DNA of 10,386 nucleotides from Methanobacterium sp. (GCA_003158115.1 PMGM01000036.1:1-10386), one strand, 5' to 3'; shown: positions 1 through 7,360, numbered from the stretch's first letter. The notes: a model not told the origin generated them from the sequence alone. Made by a program: numbers and translations.

Positions 1-2
1 TT

Positions 3-566
3 CTTACACTTAACGCAAACAGTGTAACAGATTTATCAGGAAACGGAAATTCATTTTACACAAGTAGTTTTACAGTATCTCCAATTACGTTAGCACAGAT
101 GAAAGATGGTCAAAAAAGGGCTCAAACATTTTTCAATAAAAATCTGAGATTACCAAAATACGTGAGTTACGGGTCTAAACATATAGCTATTTCACAATTT
201 CAGACAATCATAGCAACACAAGGACTCAAAATGAATACAAAAATTACAAATCCTAATGCAAGCTTAGCATCCATTATGAAAGGAGCAGCAAAATATGGAT
301 ATAGCCATGCAGCAAGTACTGCAGCAGCTATGGAACGTATTGGTGCCGGAGATTGCTGGGCAATGAGTGATTATCTGTACACAAAGATGACAGCATTTCA
401 TATGCAAGCTAGAATAATACAATATCCAACAGCTTACTCAAGCAGACACGAATCAGTACAGTATAAACAGAACGGCGTATGGGTCAATGCACCTTATAGA
501 TCCTACGGATTAAATAGTATGTTCAATAATACGCAAAGTAATGGTACAGTAATTAGATGCAGTTAA
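3..566 (+). CDS. Surface protein C-terminus: Ig-like end, pseudomurein-binding-type repeat, transglutaminase-like domain (5' partial)
   Basis: The frame is open from the left edge, so the start lies outside the window; the Met codon at 99 is internal. The first ~28 visible codons include VTDLSGN, typical of the end of a bacterial Ig-like (Big_5-type) domain. Next comes a segment with LRLPKYV followed by ISQFQTIIA, which resembles the pseudomurein-binding repeat that anchors proteins to the methanobacterial wall. The end is transglutaminase-like: GAGDCWAMSDYLY supplies the candidate catalytic Cys (codon 354-356) and SSRHESVQY the His (447-449), followed by NGVWVNAPYRSYG. Related domains occur in pseudomurein endoisopeptidases and in many adhesin-like proteins of Methanobacteriales. 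The usual Asp after the His is not obvious, so peptidase activity is uncertain. The protein is probably exported and wall-bound, but its signal peptide lies outside the window. The domain family is fairly sure; the exact role is not. Confidence 0.8.
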   Translation, partial: LTLNANSVTDLSGNGNSFYTSSFTVSPITLAQMKDGQKRAQTFFNKNLRLPKYVSYGSKHIAISQFQTIIATQGLKMNTKITNPNASLASIMKGAAKYGYSHAASTAAAMERIGAGDCWAMSDYLYTKMTAFHMQARIIQYPTAYSSRHESVQYKQNGVWVNAPYRSYGLNSMFNNTQSNGTVIRCS

Positions 567-574
567 ATTAATTA

Positions 575-588
575 TTTTTTTTCTTTTT
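575..588 (+). terminator. Oligo-T terminator after the surface-protein gene
   Basis: Eight T, one C, then five T begin nine bases after the TAA stop. Archaeal RNA polymerase terminates at such U-rich tracts without needing a hairpin. The rest of the 246-base spacer to 813 is AT-rich and shows no gene. Confidence 0.55.
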
Positions 589-713
589 ATTAGATTCAAT
601 TTATTAAAAACTGATTTAAAAAAAATAGTTGAGATCTAAATCTGTTTTGGATTTAATAAAAAATAATTTAGTACTTTTTTTCATTATTAGAACATAATAT
701 AGGATCAATAAAT

Positions 714-723
714 TATATATAAA
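714..723 (+). promoter_or_regulatory. Candidate TATA box for the nre gene
   Basis: TATATATAAA lies about 90 bases upstream of the ATG at 813, which would give a leader of roughly 70 nt. A second candidate, TTTATTA near 774-780, would give a leader of only ~10 nt. That fits better with the lack of any Shine-Dalgarno sequence before this ATG. The sequence alone does not decide between them. Confidence 0.25.
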
Positions 724-812
724 TTGATAAAAACAAAATTAAAAAAATTTACTAATCATATGCTCTCATCGATTTTATTAACTGTGTGTTTAATAGTTTA
801 AACTAGACAAAT

Positions 813-1982
813 ATGATAAACGGCAAAACAGCTTACCTCAAGAAATTAACTTCCCGTATGAAAATGCCATCTGTAGATGTTGGGAAAGAACTTGATGGAA
901 GCACACCACCATCTGTTTTTATTGGTAGTTGGAATTACCCTAAAGTCTATGCTGGACCAATGATAGCACCTCTCTCAGGAGACATTACCATCATGGATAT
1001 GCCAGAATCATGGATACCCCAAGATAAAAGTCAGGAAGATATAATAGGATACAGATTGAACCTAGTCCGTGGAAAACAGATAGTAGGTATAAAGGATCTA
1101 GAAAATTCTTTTGTGGAGAAACTTCAAGATATATCATTATCAGAAAATTCAATTGAAAGCGAAGCAGAATTTAGTAAAAAACCTAGGGGCTCTTCTTTCA
1201 GCGATGAACATACTCCTCACGGCCCAAGTGCACTTATACAAAAATTTGATATTGAAAGTGTTAAATGGGATCGTGAACTTGAAAAAGTGTTCTACGACAG
1301 TGATCTAAAGGCATCTGATGCCGTTCTGGACTTAAATAACAAAGGTATACCATTTTCAAATATTCAAAAAGCATTTTCAGTAGGTGCAATGGGAGTCGGT
1401 AAAAGAAGGAAGCTTGTACCTACTCGATGGTCAATAACAGCATGTGACAGTACAATAGGAGAACGTCTCCTTAAAACAGTGCGTTATCATGATGTTATAG
1501 ATAACTATAGAGTATATGAATTTGCAAGCCTAAACAACTATTATGCAGTCATGTTACTCCCAAGTGAATGGCAATATGAATGGATTGAAGCATTTTTACA
1601 TGTTTTAGGAAAGGAAGAACTCATATTTTCTGATTATGAAAATAACACCGGGAAAAAAGGTTATTCTAGAGTTGGAGGGTGTTATTACACATGTAAAATG
1701 GCTGTGCTAGAGGCCCTTGCACGCGAAGGTAAACAAGCAGGTGCAATAGTATTAAGGGAAGCGTACAATGGATATGTACCTCTTGGAGTTTTCAATGTTC
1801 GAGAGAATGTCCGAAATGCAATGAATCAAAATTATTTGGAATTTGAGGACATGAAAACAGCATTATCCTATATTTCAACTAAAATCAAACTTCCAATGGA
1901 AAATTTTGTGAAACAAAGCGATCTATTAAATGAACTATTACAATCTCGACAGACTACTTTGAACAATTTTATACATAAATAA
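813..1982 (+). CDS. Nre-family archaeal DNA repair protein with C-terminal PIP box
   Basis: This is a full-length match by eye to the archaeal Nre family (DUF650 N-terminal plus DUF651 C-terminal). Recognisable blocks are [20 protein letters not shown] (residues 29-48), [20 protein letters not shown] (196-215) and [20 protein letters not shown] (288-307). NreA proteins act in archaeal DNA damage repair and bind the sliding clamp PCNA. The last ten residues contain QTTLNNFI (380-387), a good PIP-box match (Q-x-x-L-x-x-F-I), so PCNA binding is a reasonable inference. Many Nre proteins begin with a Cys-rich zinc finger. Here the chain starts [10 protein letters not shown] with no CxxC pair, and an in-frame TAG at 804-806 rules out a longer N-terminus. 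No SD precedes the ATG, so a short or leaderless message is possible. The gene is 11 bases upstream of the PLP-fold gene and probably co-transcribed with it. An NreA-type protein is likelier than the PIP-less NreB type. Confidence 0.88.
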   Translation: MINGKTAYLKKLTSRMKMPSVDVGKELDGSTPPSVFIGSWNYPKVYAGPMIAPLSGDITIMDMPESWIPQDKSQEDIIGYRLNLVRGKQIVGIKDLENSFVEKLQDISLSENSIESEAEFSKKPRGSSFSDEHTPHGPSALIQKFDIESVKWDRELEKVFYDSDLKASDAVLDLNNKGIPFSNIQKAFSVGAMGVGKRRKLVPTRWSITACDSTIGERLLKTVRYHDVIDNYRVYEFASLNNYYAVMLLPSEWQYEWIEAFLHVLGKEELIFSDYENNTGKKGYSRVGGCYYTCKMAVLEALAREGKQAGAIVLREAYNGYVPLGVFNVRENVRNAMNQNYLEFEDMKTALSYISTKIKLPMENFVKQSDLLNELLQSRQTTLNNFIHK

Positions 1983-1989
1983 AGAGGAT
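1983..1989 (+). promoter_or_regulatory. Shine-Dalgarno site for the PLP-fold gene
   Basis: AGAGGAT begins directly after the nre stop codon and lies four bases before the ATG at 1994, which fixes that start. Nearly the same string, AAAGAGGATAT, precedes the HEAT gene at 3088-3098. Confidence 0.6.
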
Positions 1990-1993
1990 ATAA

Positions 1994-2977
1994 ATGGACC
2001 TATTTTACAGAAGACCATCACTTAAAACAAGAGAAGCTATGAGTGAGACATCTCTTAATCTTAAGCATGTACCAGGTAGCAGATTCGAGGAATTGGTAAA
2101 TGCTGAGGAGAGTATAAAAAGGTTTACTAAACATGAACAAGTTAAAATTGTCAACAGTGGAAGTTCTGCAATTCTTTCTGTCATGAGCACGTTCAAGGAT
2201 AGTGTTATGATCCCCGACCAGGGTGGATGGGTAGGATTTAATAGGATGGCTGAATTTTGTGGTTTAAACATTAATTATCTTCCTACAGAATTTGGTTTGG
2301 TTCAGGTAGATGTTTTAGAGGATTTTATTGAAAAATTCAATCCAGAAGCTCTTTTTATTACAAGTTTTGCCGGGTATATGGCAGAACAGCCGTTAAAGGA
2401 GGTTTATAAAGTTTGTGAAGATATGGGAGTTATAATGGTTGAAGATGCCTCTGGTGGAATTGGGGATGTGACTGGTTTGCTTGGTAATGGTGAACATGCC
2501 CATGTGATTTTAGCATCTACTGGATCGCCTAAAACAGTAAATGTTGGAAATGGTGGTTTCATCTCAACAAATAATACAAATATCCTTGAATCTGCTAAAA
2601 ATATTTTGAATGGTTTAAAGGCAGATCCTATTACATGTGCGGGAATAGCAGTAGAAATAGAAAATGCACCCCATATAATTTCAAAGACTATAGAAACATG
2701 TAGATATTTAAAATCACAGATAAGTGACTTTAGAGAAGTTTTACATGTAAACAAACAAGGTTTAAATGTTGGAATTCCAGATAAAAGCCCTAAAAAATTG
2801 GGTTATTTGCTTAGAAAAGGTTTAAATGTTCATGGTGGAAGTATAATAACAGTATGTCCAAATTATAATAGAATAAAATCAAATGCGGTTTGTATTGAGA
2901 TTAAAAATTTAGATATAAAATGTATGACGCCAGAAAATCTTCAAGGAATCGTTCAGGTACTTAAAACTGATTTTTAA
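1994..2977 (+). CDS. PLP-dependent fold-type I protein, DegT/DnrJ-like, function unknown
   Basis: The 327-residue sequence follows the order of a fold-type I PLP enzyme. NSGSSAIL (54-61) is the phosphate-binding loop near the start of the large domain. VEDASGGIGD (149-158) contains Asp151, expected to contact the pyridine nitrogen. ASTGSPKTVNVGNGGFIST (174-192) contains Lys180, the likely Schiff-base lysine, in a context like the K-x-x-x-x-G-x-G-G of DegT/DnrJ/EryC1 aminotransferases. It is shorter than usual sugar aminotransferases (about 370-400 residues), mainly in the C-terminal small domain (from ~215). No sugar-nucleotide genes are nearby, so a role in glycan synthesis is not supported by context. 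The close linkage to the Nre gene suggests shared expression but no known pathway. Aminotransferase, lyase or transferase chemistry are all possible. The fold is fairly sure; substrate and reaction are unknown. Confidence 0.75.
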   Translation: MDLFYRRPSLKTREAMSETSLNLKHVPGSRFEELVNAEESIKRFTKHEQVKIVNSGSSAILSVMSTFKDSVMIPDQGGWVGFNRMAEFCGLNINYLPTEFGLVQVDVLEDFIEKFNPEALFITSFAGYMAEQPLKEVYKVCEDMGVIMVEDASGGIGDVTGLLGNGEHAHVILASTGSPKTVNVGNGGFISTNNTNILESAKNILNGLKADPITCAGIAVEIENAPHIISKTIETCRYLKSQISDFREVLHVNKQGLNVGIPDKSPKKLGYLLRKGLNVHGGSIITVCPNYNRIKSNAVCIEIKNLDIKCMTPENLQGIVQVLKTDF

Positions 2978-2996
2978 TTCATTATTTTAAATTTAA

Positions 2997-3003
2997 TTTT
3001 TTT
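2997..3003 (+). terminator. Oligo-T tract after the nre-PLP unit
   Basis: A run of seven T starts 19 bases after the TAA stop at 2975-2977, in an AT-rich spacer. It is consistent with archaeal U-tract termination, and the HEAT gene downstream has its own SD and TATA-like sequence. Confidence 0.4.
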
Positions 3004-3060
3004 ATAAGCTGAAACATGCAATTTGAGATTACACTTACACATTTATCCAAGAATATTACA

Positions 3061-3070
3061 ATATAATATT
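3061..3070 (+). promoter_or_regulatory. Candidate TATA box for the HEAT-repeat gene
   Basis: ATATAATATT lies ~35 bases upstream of the ATG at 3102. A start site ~25 bases downstream would fall close to the SD (GAGGAT, 3091-3096), so the leader would be very short. The assignment is weak. Confidence 0.3.
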
Positions 3071-3101
3071 AAGTTTAATTTCAATTTAAAGAGGATATCA
3101 A

Positions 3102-3491
3102 ATGGGAATTTTGAAACTTACTGAAAAAGATCTTACAAAAATGATGGAAAAACAGGACATCAATGGATTAATTAATGCTTTGACCAACAAAAAAGATATT
3201 TTAATTAGATATAGGGCTGCGGAAGCCCTTGGAGAAATTGGTAGCATAAACGCGGTTGACACGCTTATAACCACCTTAAAAGATGAGGATGGGGATGTTC
3301 GGAGTATGGCTGTTTATGCTCTCGGACAGATAGGAGATAGACGTGCAGTAGAACCTTTGATTGAAAATTTAAGTTTTGATGATGGTGAATTTAAAGAAAT
3401 GGTAATATACTCTCTTGGAGAAATTGGGGGTAAAACAGCTACCAATTATCTTAATTTAGCACTTGAATACGATGATCCTAATATTCGATAG
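3102..3491 (+). CDS. Translatable N-terminal fragment of the HEAT-repeat protein
   Basis: If TAG acts as a stop here, translation from the SD-led ATG (GAGGAT at 3091-3096) gives a 129-residue product. It has a short N-terminal segment (MGILKLTEKDLTKMMEK) and just under four HEAT repeats. The break comes after the first helix and turn of repeat 4, which leaves an unpaired helix, so this is unlikely to be a designed domain boundary. Short HEAT proteins of this size do exist in archaea, so a functional fragment cannot be excluded. Confidence 0.5.
   Translation: MGILKLTEKDLTKMMEKQDINGLINALTNKKDILIRYRAAEALGEIGSINAVDTLITTLKDEDGDVRSMAVYALGQIGDRRAVEPLIENLSFDDGEFKEMVIYSLGEIGGKTATNYLNLALEYDDPNIR
3489..3491 (+). 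other. In-frame amber codon inside HEAT repeat 4
   Basis: CGA TAG AGA replaces the codon between two Arg residues. The equivalent position in other repeats of this gene is Glu, His, Lys, Tyr, Ser or Trp. A single base change from GAG, CAG, AAG, TAT, TAC, TCG or TGG would create it. Confidence 0.85.
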
Positions 3492-4537
3492 AGAGTTGCA
3501 GAAGCTCTTGGGAAAATTGCTAGCAGAGAATCTGTTGATTATTTAATCAATATACTGGAAGATGATAACACAGATGTACAATTCTATGCAATTAACTCTC
3601 TTGGTGAAATTGGAGATAAAAAATCTGTTAAATCTCTCATTAATCTCCTTGAAGATGATAGTTGGAGGGTAAGAAGGTGTTCATTGACTGCCTTAGGCAA
3701 GATAGATGAATCACCAATTGAACCATTTATAGTGGCTTTAGAGGATTTAGATTGTCATGTTCGAGAACGTGCTGTAGATATATTGGGAAAAATTGGAGAT
3801 GATGAGTCTTTAAAATATCTTAAAATCGTTTTAGATGATAAAGATGAAGATGTGAGGGAAAGAGCTACTGAAATCCTTGAAGATCTTGAAATAATTGAAC
3901 CCTCAATAAAAGAAATTGAAAATCAAGATGAACATCAAAGACTTGAGGAAACCATTGAGAGAGTTGGATCTGACAAAGCTATTAAGGTTCTTATTGAAGC
4001 CCTCGAAGATGAAGATGCTGAAACAAGACATAGAGCAGCCGAAGTACTTGGAGAAATTGGAGATGAACAAGCTGTAGAACCTTTAATAGTTGCTTTAAAT
4101 GATCCAAACTTGAGTGTCCAGTGGAGGGCTTCAGAAGCATTGGAAAAGCTTGATGAACCCGCAGTTCTTCCCTTGATAAATGCTCTTGACAATGGAAATG
4201 ATAATGTGCGTTCAAAGTCTGTCTGGGCCCTTGGGGAAATAGGGGATGAAAGGGCTATTTTACCATTAATTGAACATCTTAAAGATGAAAGCCAAACAGT
4301 GAGATGGAAAGCCACACTAGCACTTGGTAAATTTGGAAAAAAGGCGTTAAATCTACTTAAACAGGCTTTAAATAATGAAAATTCAACAATAAGAGAAAAA
4401 GCTGCAGAAACATTGGGAGAAATTGGAGATCCGTTAGCATTGGATAATCTGAAAGTTGTTCTTGCCGATAAAAATATTTATGTGAGAAAAAGTGCAGAGG
4501 AAGCCATAAAACGTATAATAAGTAAATCAACTGAGAA

Positions 4538-4564
4538 ATAGTTAAAGATTCTATTTTTAACTAT
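4538..4564. terminator. Perfect hairpin between convergent genes, candidate bidirectional terminator
   Basis: ATAGTTAAA (4538-4546) and TTTAACTAT (4556-4564) are exact reverse complements separated by nine bases. A-T and G-T pairs can extend the stem by two, leaving a five-base loop. The left arm contains the TAG stop of the HEAT gene, and the right arm ends 20 bases from the cgi121 stop on the other strand. The symmetry lets it serve both transcripts. The stem is AT-rich and of modest strength. Confidence 0.5.
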
Positions 4565-4584
4565 CAAATCCATATAAGAAAAAT

Positions 4585-5112
4585 TTATGTTTCAGTTATT
4601 AGAAGGGCTGTTCTCTCTATTAATAAATTTGAAATATTTCCTGCTGTATCAGCTTCAATTTCTGTTATATTATATAATTTTTTTAATTTATTATCTTCTG
4701 GTTCAAGAACTGCATCATCCCTTTCACCAAGCATATTAGTTAATGTTTGCATGATGTTATCATCACAATCAATTGCTACTGCACAGACATTAATATTTCC
4801 ACTTGTAATCCCTAACATTTTAAGGGCTTGTGATATTTGCCTCTGTCCTGATGTTCTTACACATATTTCAAGACCTAAACTATTTGCAATATTTTCATTT
4901 CTGGAAAATGATTTAATTGCATGTATAGCTGCGTTTGCAGCATGTTTTCTGCCAGCTATACCCTCTGCATTCATTAACTGTATTATACATCCATTATTTA
5001 ATTTAGCTAATTCATTTATAAGATTTTTATAGTTTTTTATTTCAGATTTAAATCCTGCAATTTGTATGTTGAACTCTTCAGTCTCATTATTAGTTCGTAT
5101 TATTTCAACCAT
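4585..5112 (-). CDS. cgi121: KEOPS complex subunit Cgi121
   Basis: The 175-residue protein resembles the archaeal Cgi121 family. Recognisable parts are GRKHAANAAIHAIKSFSR (residues 54-71), corresponding to the conserved helix of the family, and LEICVRTSGQRQISQALKML (81-100) followed by GI, the strand plus helix usually seen as E-x-x-x-x-x-x-G-x-R-Q-I. Cgi121 is the peripheral KEOPS subunit. It binds Bud32 and the CCA end of tRNA, and helps Kae1 transfer threonylcarbamoyl to A37 of ANN-decoding tRNAs (t6A). No other KEOPS gene is in the window. The start is supported by a purine-rich GGAGGGGAAGGG directly upstream (5113-5124). Its first eight bases overlap the 3' end of the membrane protein gene in another frame, so the two are probably translated from one message. 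It converges with the HEAT gene. Confidence 0.82.
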   Translation of the reverse strand: MVEIIRTNNETEEFNIQIAGFKSEIKNYKNLINELAKLNNGCIIQLMNAEGIAGRKHAANAAIHAIKSFSRNENIANSLGLEICVRTSGQRQISQALKMLGITSGNINVCAVAIDCDDNIMQTLTNMLGERDDAVLEPEDNKLKKLYNITEIEADTAGNISNLLIERTALLITET

Positions 5113-5674
5113 CCCTTCCCCTCCATGATAACAAATAGAATATCGATTCTCTCAAGTTTTTAGTTCTGAATGATATATAAACTCCCATAACTCCCCTGAA
5201 AAATTTGGATACTGCAAATATCAATTCTAAAAGTACAAATATTTGTATCAAAAATATTATAATTGATATAATTCCCCCAATACCCAAATTTAAGTGGATA
5301 TTCGAGATATTAAGAAAACTGTGGGTCAAATAATCCATTAAAAATAATAAAAACAACCCAACTATGAACTGTACAGTTGACATGAAAAAAAGTTCTCCAG
5401 ATCTAATCATTGATTCCTTGACTTTTTCGTGCATATCCATAAGTGCCATTATATAAGTGAAGGTTAAAAGTGATAATGTTGCTGATACAAGGACAAATAC
5501 TTCTATAAAACCTGTTATCTGGTCATAATTATGTATTTTAATTGCACCAAGTATAAATGGCACTAAAAAACCTATTGTAAGTATAATACCAAGATATGTG
5601 GATATAAGATTCCCAAAAACATTGAACCCTCTTTTTATATATGAGAGCTTCCCATTTGATGACTTAGAGTTCAT
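5105..5674 (-). CDS. Four-helix membrane protein of unknown function upstream of cgi121
   Basis: The 189-residue protein has four clear hydrophobic segments at about residues 23-45, 54-79, 94-114 and 129-156. Positively charged stretches flank them: the N-terminus (K9, K14, R15), the loop 81-91 with HEKVKESMIR, and the C-terminal FRTKNLRES. By the positive-inside rule both ends and the middle loop face the cytoplasm. I see no catalytic or metal-binding motif and cannot name a family. The last eight bases overlap the cgi121 start, so the two are likely one operon. No good SD is found, but a TATA-like box ~28 bases upstream suggests a leaderless or nearly leaderless message. A second ATG four bases upstream, in another frame, is not used by this protein. 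Confidence 0.75.
   Translation of the reverse strand: MNSKSSNGKLSYIKRGFNVFGNLISTYLGIILTIGFLVPFILGAIKIHNYDQITGFIEVFVLVSATLSLLTFTYIMALMDMHEKVKESMIRSGELFFMSTVQFIVGLFLLFLMDYLTHSFLNISNIHLNLGIGGIISIIIFLIQIFVLLELIFAVSKFFRGVMGVYISFRTKNLRESIFYLLSWRGRDG
5113..5124 (-). promoter_or_regulatory. Extended Shine-Dalgarno region for cgi121
   Basis: Read on the - strand this is GGAGGGGAAGGG directly abutting the ATG. It lies inside the last codons (WRGRD) of the upstream membrane protein gene, as expected for coupled translation. Confidence 0.6.
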
Positions 5675-5696
5675 ACATAAAATTATTGAAACCCTT

Positions 5697-5708
5697 GTTA
5701 TTATATGT
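5697..5708 (-). promoter_or_regulatory. TATA box of the membrane protein-cgi121 unit
   Basis: On the - strand the sequence is ACATATAATAAC, centred ~28 bases from the A of the ATG at 5674. Archaeal transcription starts about 25 bases downstream of the TATA centre, so the transcript should begin at or within a few bases of the start codon. This agrees with the absence of an SD. Confidence 0.4.
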
Positions 5709-5747
5709 ATTTAGCTTTTATTAAATTAAATCTGAAGTTATAAAACT

Positions 5748-5767
5748 AAAAAAAAAAAAATAAAAAA
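5748..5767 (-). terminator. Oligo-T terminator after cimA
   Basis: On the - strand this reads six T, one A, then thirteen T, starting 34 bases after the cimA stop. It is the longest homopolymer tract in the window and a strong archaeal U-tract terminator. It separates cimA from the membrane protein-cgi121 unit. Confidence 0.65.
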
Positions 5768-5801
5768 GGAGTTACAAAAGAAAATATTAAAACTTTAATT
5801 G

Positions 5802-7307
5802 TTATTTTCTATCAAATTCCTCAGATTCTCGGATCTTTTTATCACTAACTATTTTATTAACTCCACCTAAAACAGCTTCTACACTGGCCATTATAATATC
5901 CGGTTGGGTACTTCGTGCACTTACTATATTTTCCCCGTTTTTAAGCTTGACAACCACATCGATCAACGCATCTGTACCTCCAGTTATTGCATCAACATGA
6001 TATTCTTCCAGTTGTATGTCCACAACATCTTTCATACTTTTTTTGATTGCAACAATTGCTGCGTCTACTGGACCTACTCCTACTCCGGCTTCCACTTTTT
6101 CAACACCATCCACATTGATCTTTACAGATGCTGTAGGCGTTACTTTATTTCCAGAGACTATGGTCAATTCTTCAAGTTCTACTGGTTTTTCTGCAAGCAC
6201 ACCCAGCGCATCTTCTGCAATTGCTTGAAGATCAACATCGGTCACAGACTTCCCCATGTCCCCAAGAGCTTTTATTCTAGAGAATATTTGTTCAAACCGA
6301 ACATCATCTACCCTCAATCCCATCTCATTTATCCTATTTCGAATTATATGGCTACCAACATGTTTTCCCAATACAAATCTTCTTTTATGACCAACAAGTT
6401 CTGGTTTTATTGGTTCATAAGTTTCAGCTTTCTTTATAACACCATCAGCATGTATTCCTGATTCATGGGCAAATGCGTTTTCACCAACTATTGCTTTGTT
6501 GGGCTGAAGGTATATTCCAGTCATCCTTGCTACTGTTTTTGACATCTCATACAACATTTTAAAGTTAACGGTAGTCTGTACATCATAGAGTGAGTAAAGG
6601 GAAACTACTACTTCTTCAAGAGATGCATTTCCTGCCCTTTCTCCTATTCCGTTTATGGTCACATGTGCTTGGCTTGCTCCTGCCCGGAGTGCTGATAGGG
6701 TATTGGCAACAGCTAGTCCAAAATCATTATGGCAATGTACACTCACTGGCACACCAAGTCCAATTAGACCCTCATAAAATTTGTACGATTTTTCTGGTGT
6801 AAGCATCCCCACTGTGTCACAAGCACATATCCTCTTTGCTCCAACATCAATTCCATCTCTAAACACTTCTTTCAAAAAAGTGTAATCACTCCGTGTAGCA
6901 TCTTCTGCTGAGAGTTCTACAAGTAACCCTTGCTCAACTGCGTATTCTGCAGCTTCAATAGCCGTTTGTTTAACTTCTTCCCTAGTTTTTCTTAGTTTAT
7001 GTTCTATATGAAGATCTGAAGTTGGTACAACCAAATGAACGCTATCTACACCACATTCTAGAGCAGCATCTACATCAACTTTAACTGCCCTTGCAAAACT
7101 GCATATCTCAGCTGAAAGACCTTCAGAAACTATTTTTTTGATTCCCTCCCTTTCTCCCACTGAAGTAATGGCAGAACCTGCCTCAATAACATTTACTCCA
7201 AGTTCATCGAGTTTTATCGCTATTCTGAGCTTCTGATCCGGAGTTAAAGAGACTCCCGGAGTCTGTTCACCATCTCTAAGTGTTGTGTCAAATATTCTAG
7301 CTTTCAT
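5802..7307 (-). CDS. cimA: (R)-citramalate synthase
   Basis: CimA condenses pyruvate and acetyl-CoA to (R)-citramalate, the first step of the threonine-independent isoleucine route in methanogens. The 501-residue protein has the TIM barrel of the isopropylmalate/homocitrate synthase family: [18 protein letters not shown] (6-23, Arg11-Asp12 for catalysis and metal), [11 protein letters not shown] (189-199, His191 and His193 as metal ligands), and [13 protein letters not shown] (220-232). HESGIHADG (281-289) lies in the linker region. A C-terminal LeuA-type regulatory domain starts near 380 ([14 protein letters not shown], later [12 protein letters not shown] and [12 protein letters not shown]), so feedback by isoleucine is likely. 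The EAGSAITS segment (42-49) and VHLVVPTS (90-97) match the Methanocaldococcus CimA I recall ([16 protein letters not shown]), whereas isopropylmalate and homocitrate synthases usually have EAGFP. The paralogues LeuA and AksA are the alternatives. A strong SD and a TATA box precede it. It appears monocistronic. Confidence 0.85.
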   Translation of the reverse strand: MKARIFDTTLRDGEQTPGVSLTPDQKLRIAIKLDELGVNVIEAGSAITSVGEREGIKKIVSEGLSAEICSFARAVKVDVDAALECGVDSVHLVVPTSDLHIEHKLRKTREEVKQTAIEAAEYAVEQGLLVELSAEDATRSDYTFLKEVFRDGIDVGAKRICACDTVGMLTPEKSYKFYEGLIGLGVPVSVHCHNDFGLAVANTLSALRAGASQAHVTINGIGERAGNASLEEVVVSLYSLYDVQTTVNFKMLYEMSKTVARMTGIYLQPNKAIVGENAFAHESGIHADGVIKKAETYEPIKPELVGHKRRFVLGKHVGSHIIRNRINEMGLRVDDVRFEQIFSRIKALGDMGKSVTDVDLQAIAEDALGVLAEKPVELEELTIVSGNKVTPTASVKINVDGVEKVEAGVGVGPVDAAIVAIKKSMKDVVDIQLEEYHVDAITGGTDALIDVVVKLKNGENIVSARSTQPDIIMASVEAVLGGVNKIVSDKKIRESEEFDRK

Positions 7308-7310
7308 AGG

Positions 7311-7320
7311 TCCCCCTCCA
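7311..7320 (-). promoter_or_regulatory. Strong Shine-Dalgarno site of cimA
   Basis: On the - strand the sequence is TGGAGGGGGA. The GGAGG core ends seven bases before the ATG, an optimal distance that confirms the start at 7307. Confidence 0.7.
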
Positions 7321-7347
7321 CTTATTTAAAGATTAATATTGGTAATT

Positions 7348-7360
7348 GTATAATATAACT
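7348..7360 (-). promoter_or_regulatory. Candidate TATA box of cimA
   Basis: AGTTATATTATAC on the - strand is centred ~47 bases upstream of the ATG. This predicts a start site near 7328 and a leader of ~20 nt that just contains the SD. The upstream BRE is not obvious. Confidence 0.4.

Larger units (their letters stand above)
3102..4541 (+). pseudogene. HEAT-repeat (PBS-lyase-like) protein gene interrupted by an in-frame TAG
   Basis: One reading frame encodes about 14 tandem HEAT-like repeats of ~31 residues. The unit resembles AVEPLI..L.D.d..VR.rAaeALGeIGD, ending with GEIGD or a variant. An acidic, less regular linker (EIENQDEHQRLEE and nearby) falls after the eighth repeat. Codon 130 (3489-3491) is TAG, inside repeat 4 between NIR and RVAEALGKI. 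The frame stays open and in register for 349 more codons. No ATG occurs in frame after the TAG, so the 3' part is not a normal separate gene; a TTG at 3684 is the main alternative start. HEAT solenoids bind partner proteins, and PBS-lyase-type repeats also occur in many scaffold proteins of unknown role. A recent nonsense mutation, a sequencing error or stop readthrough would all fit. The gene's own terminal stop is also TAG. An intact product would have 479 residues, with no signal peptide or membrane segment. Confidence 0.8.

Noticed and set aside
2005..2754. Minus-strand open frames antisense to the PLP-fold gene
   Set aside because: No SD or promoter fits them, and the + strand shows clear PLP-fold motifs over the same bases.
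3489..3491. Pyrrolysine decoding of the in-frame TAG
   Set aside because: Methanobacteriales are not known for pyrrolysine use, no pyl genes are in the window, and TAG is the ordinary terminal stop of the reductase gene (8499-8501) and of the HEAT gene itself. HEAT proteins are also not known pyrrolysine proteins. It stays only a remote option.
3935..4315. Minus-strand open frames across the HEAT gene
   Set aside because: They mirror the repetitive codons of the HEAT repeats, lack an SD, and have Ser/Leu-rich low-complexity translations.
3684..4541. Separate gene starting at a TTG after the amber codon
   Set aside because: The TTG falls inside a repeat, 192 bases of in-frame repeat coding precede it, and no ATG exists in the frame. 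Purine-rich sequence upstream (GGAGGGTAAGAAGG) could act as an SD, but it is also needed to encode the conserved WRVRR, so an independent gene is less likely than a broken one.
3102..4541. HEAT coding repeats as a CRISPR-like or DNA tandem array
   Set aside because: The ~93-base periodicity is a protein repeat with diverged codons, with no constant repeats or unique spacers.
5748..5767. Long A-run as a phase-variable tract
   Set aside because: It lies between genes and downstream of the cimA stop on the other strand, where a T-tract terminator is expected.
5904..6461. Plus-strand open frame antisense to cimA
   Set aside because: The translation is rich in Cys, Tyr, Phe and His with no domain-like pattern, and the opposite strand is a strongly conserved enzyme.
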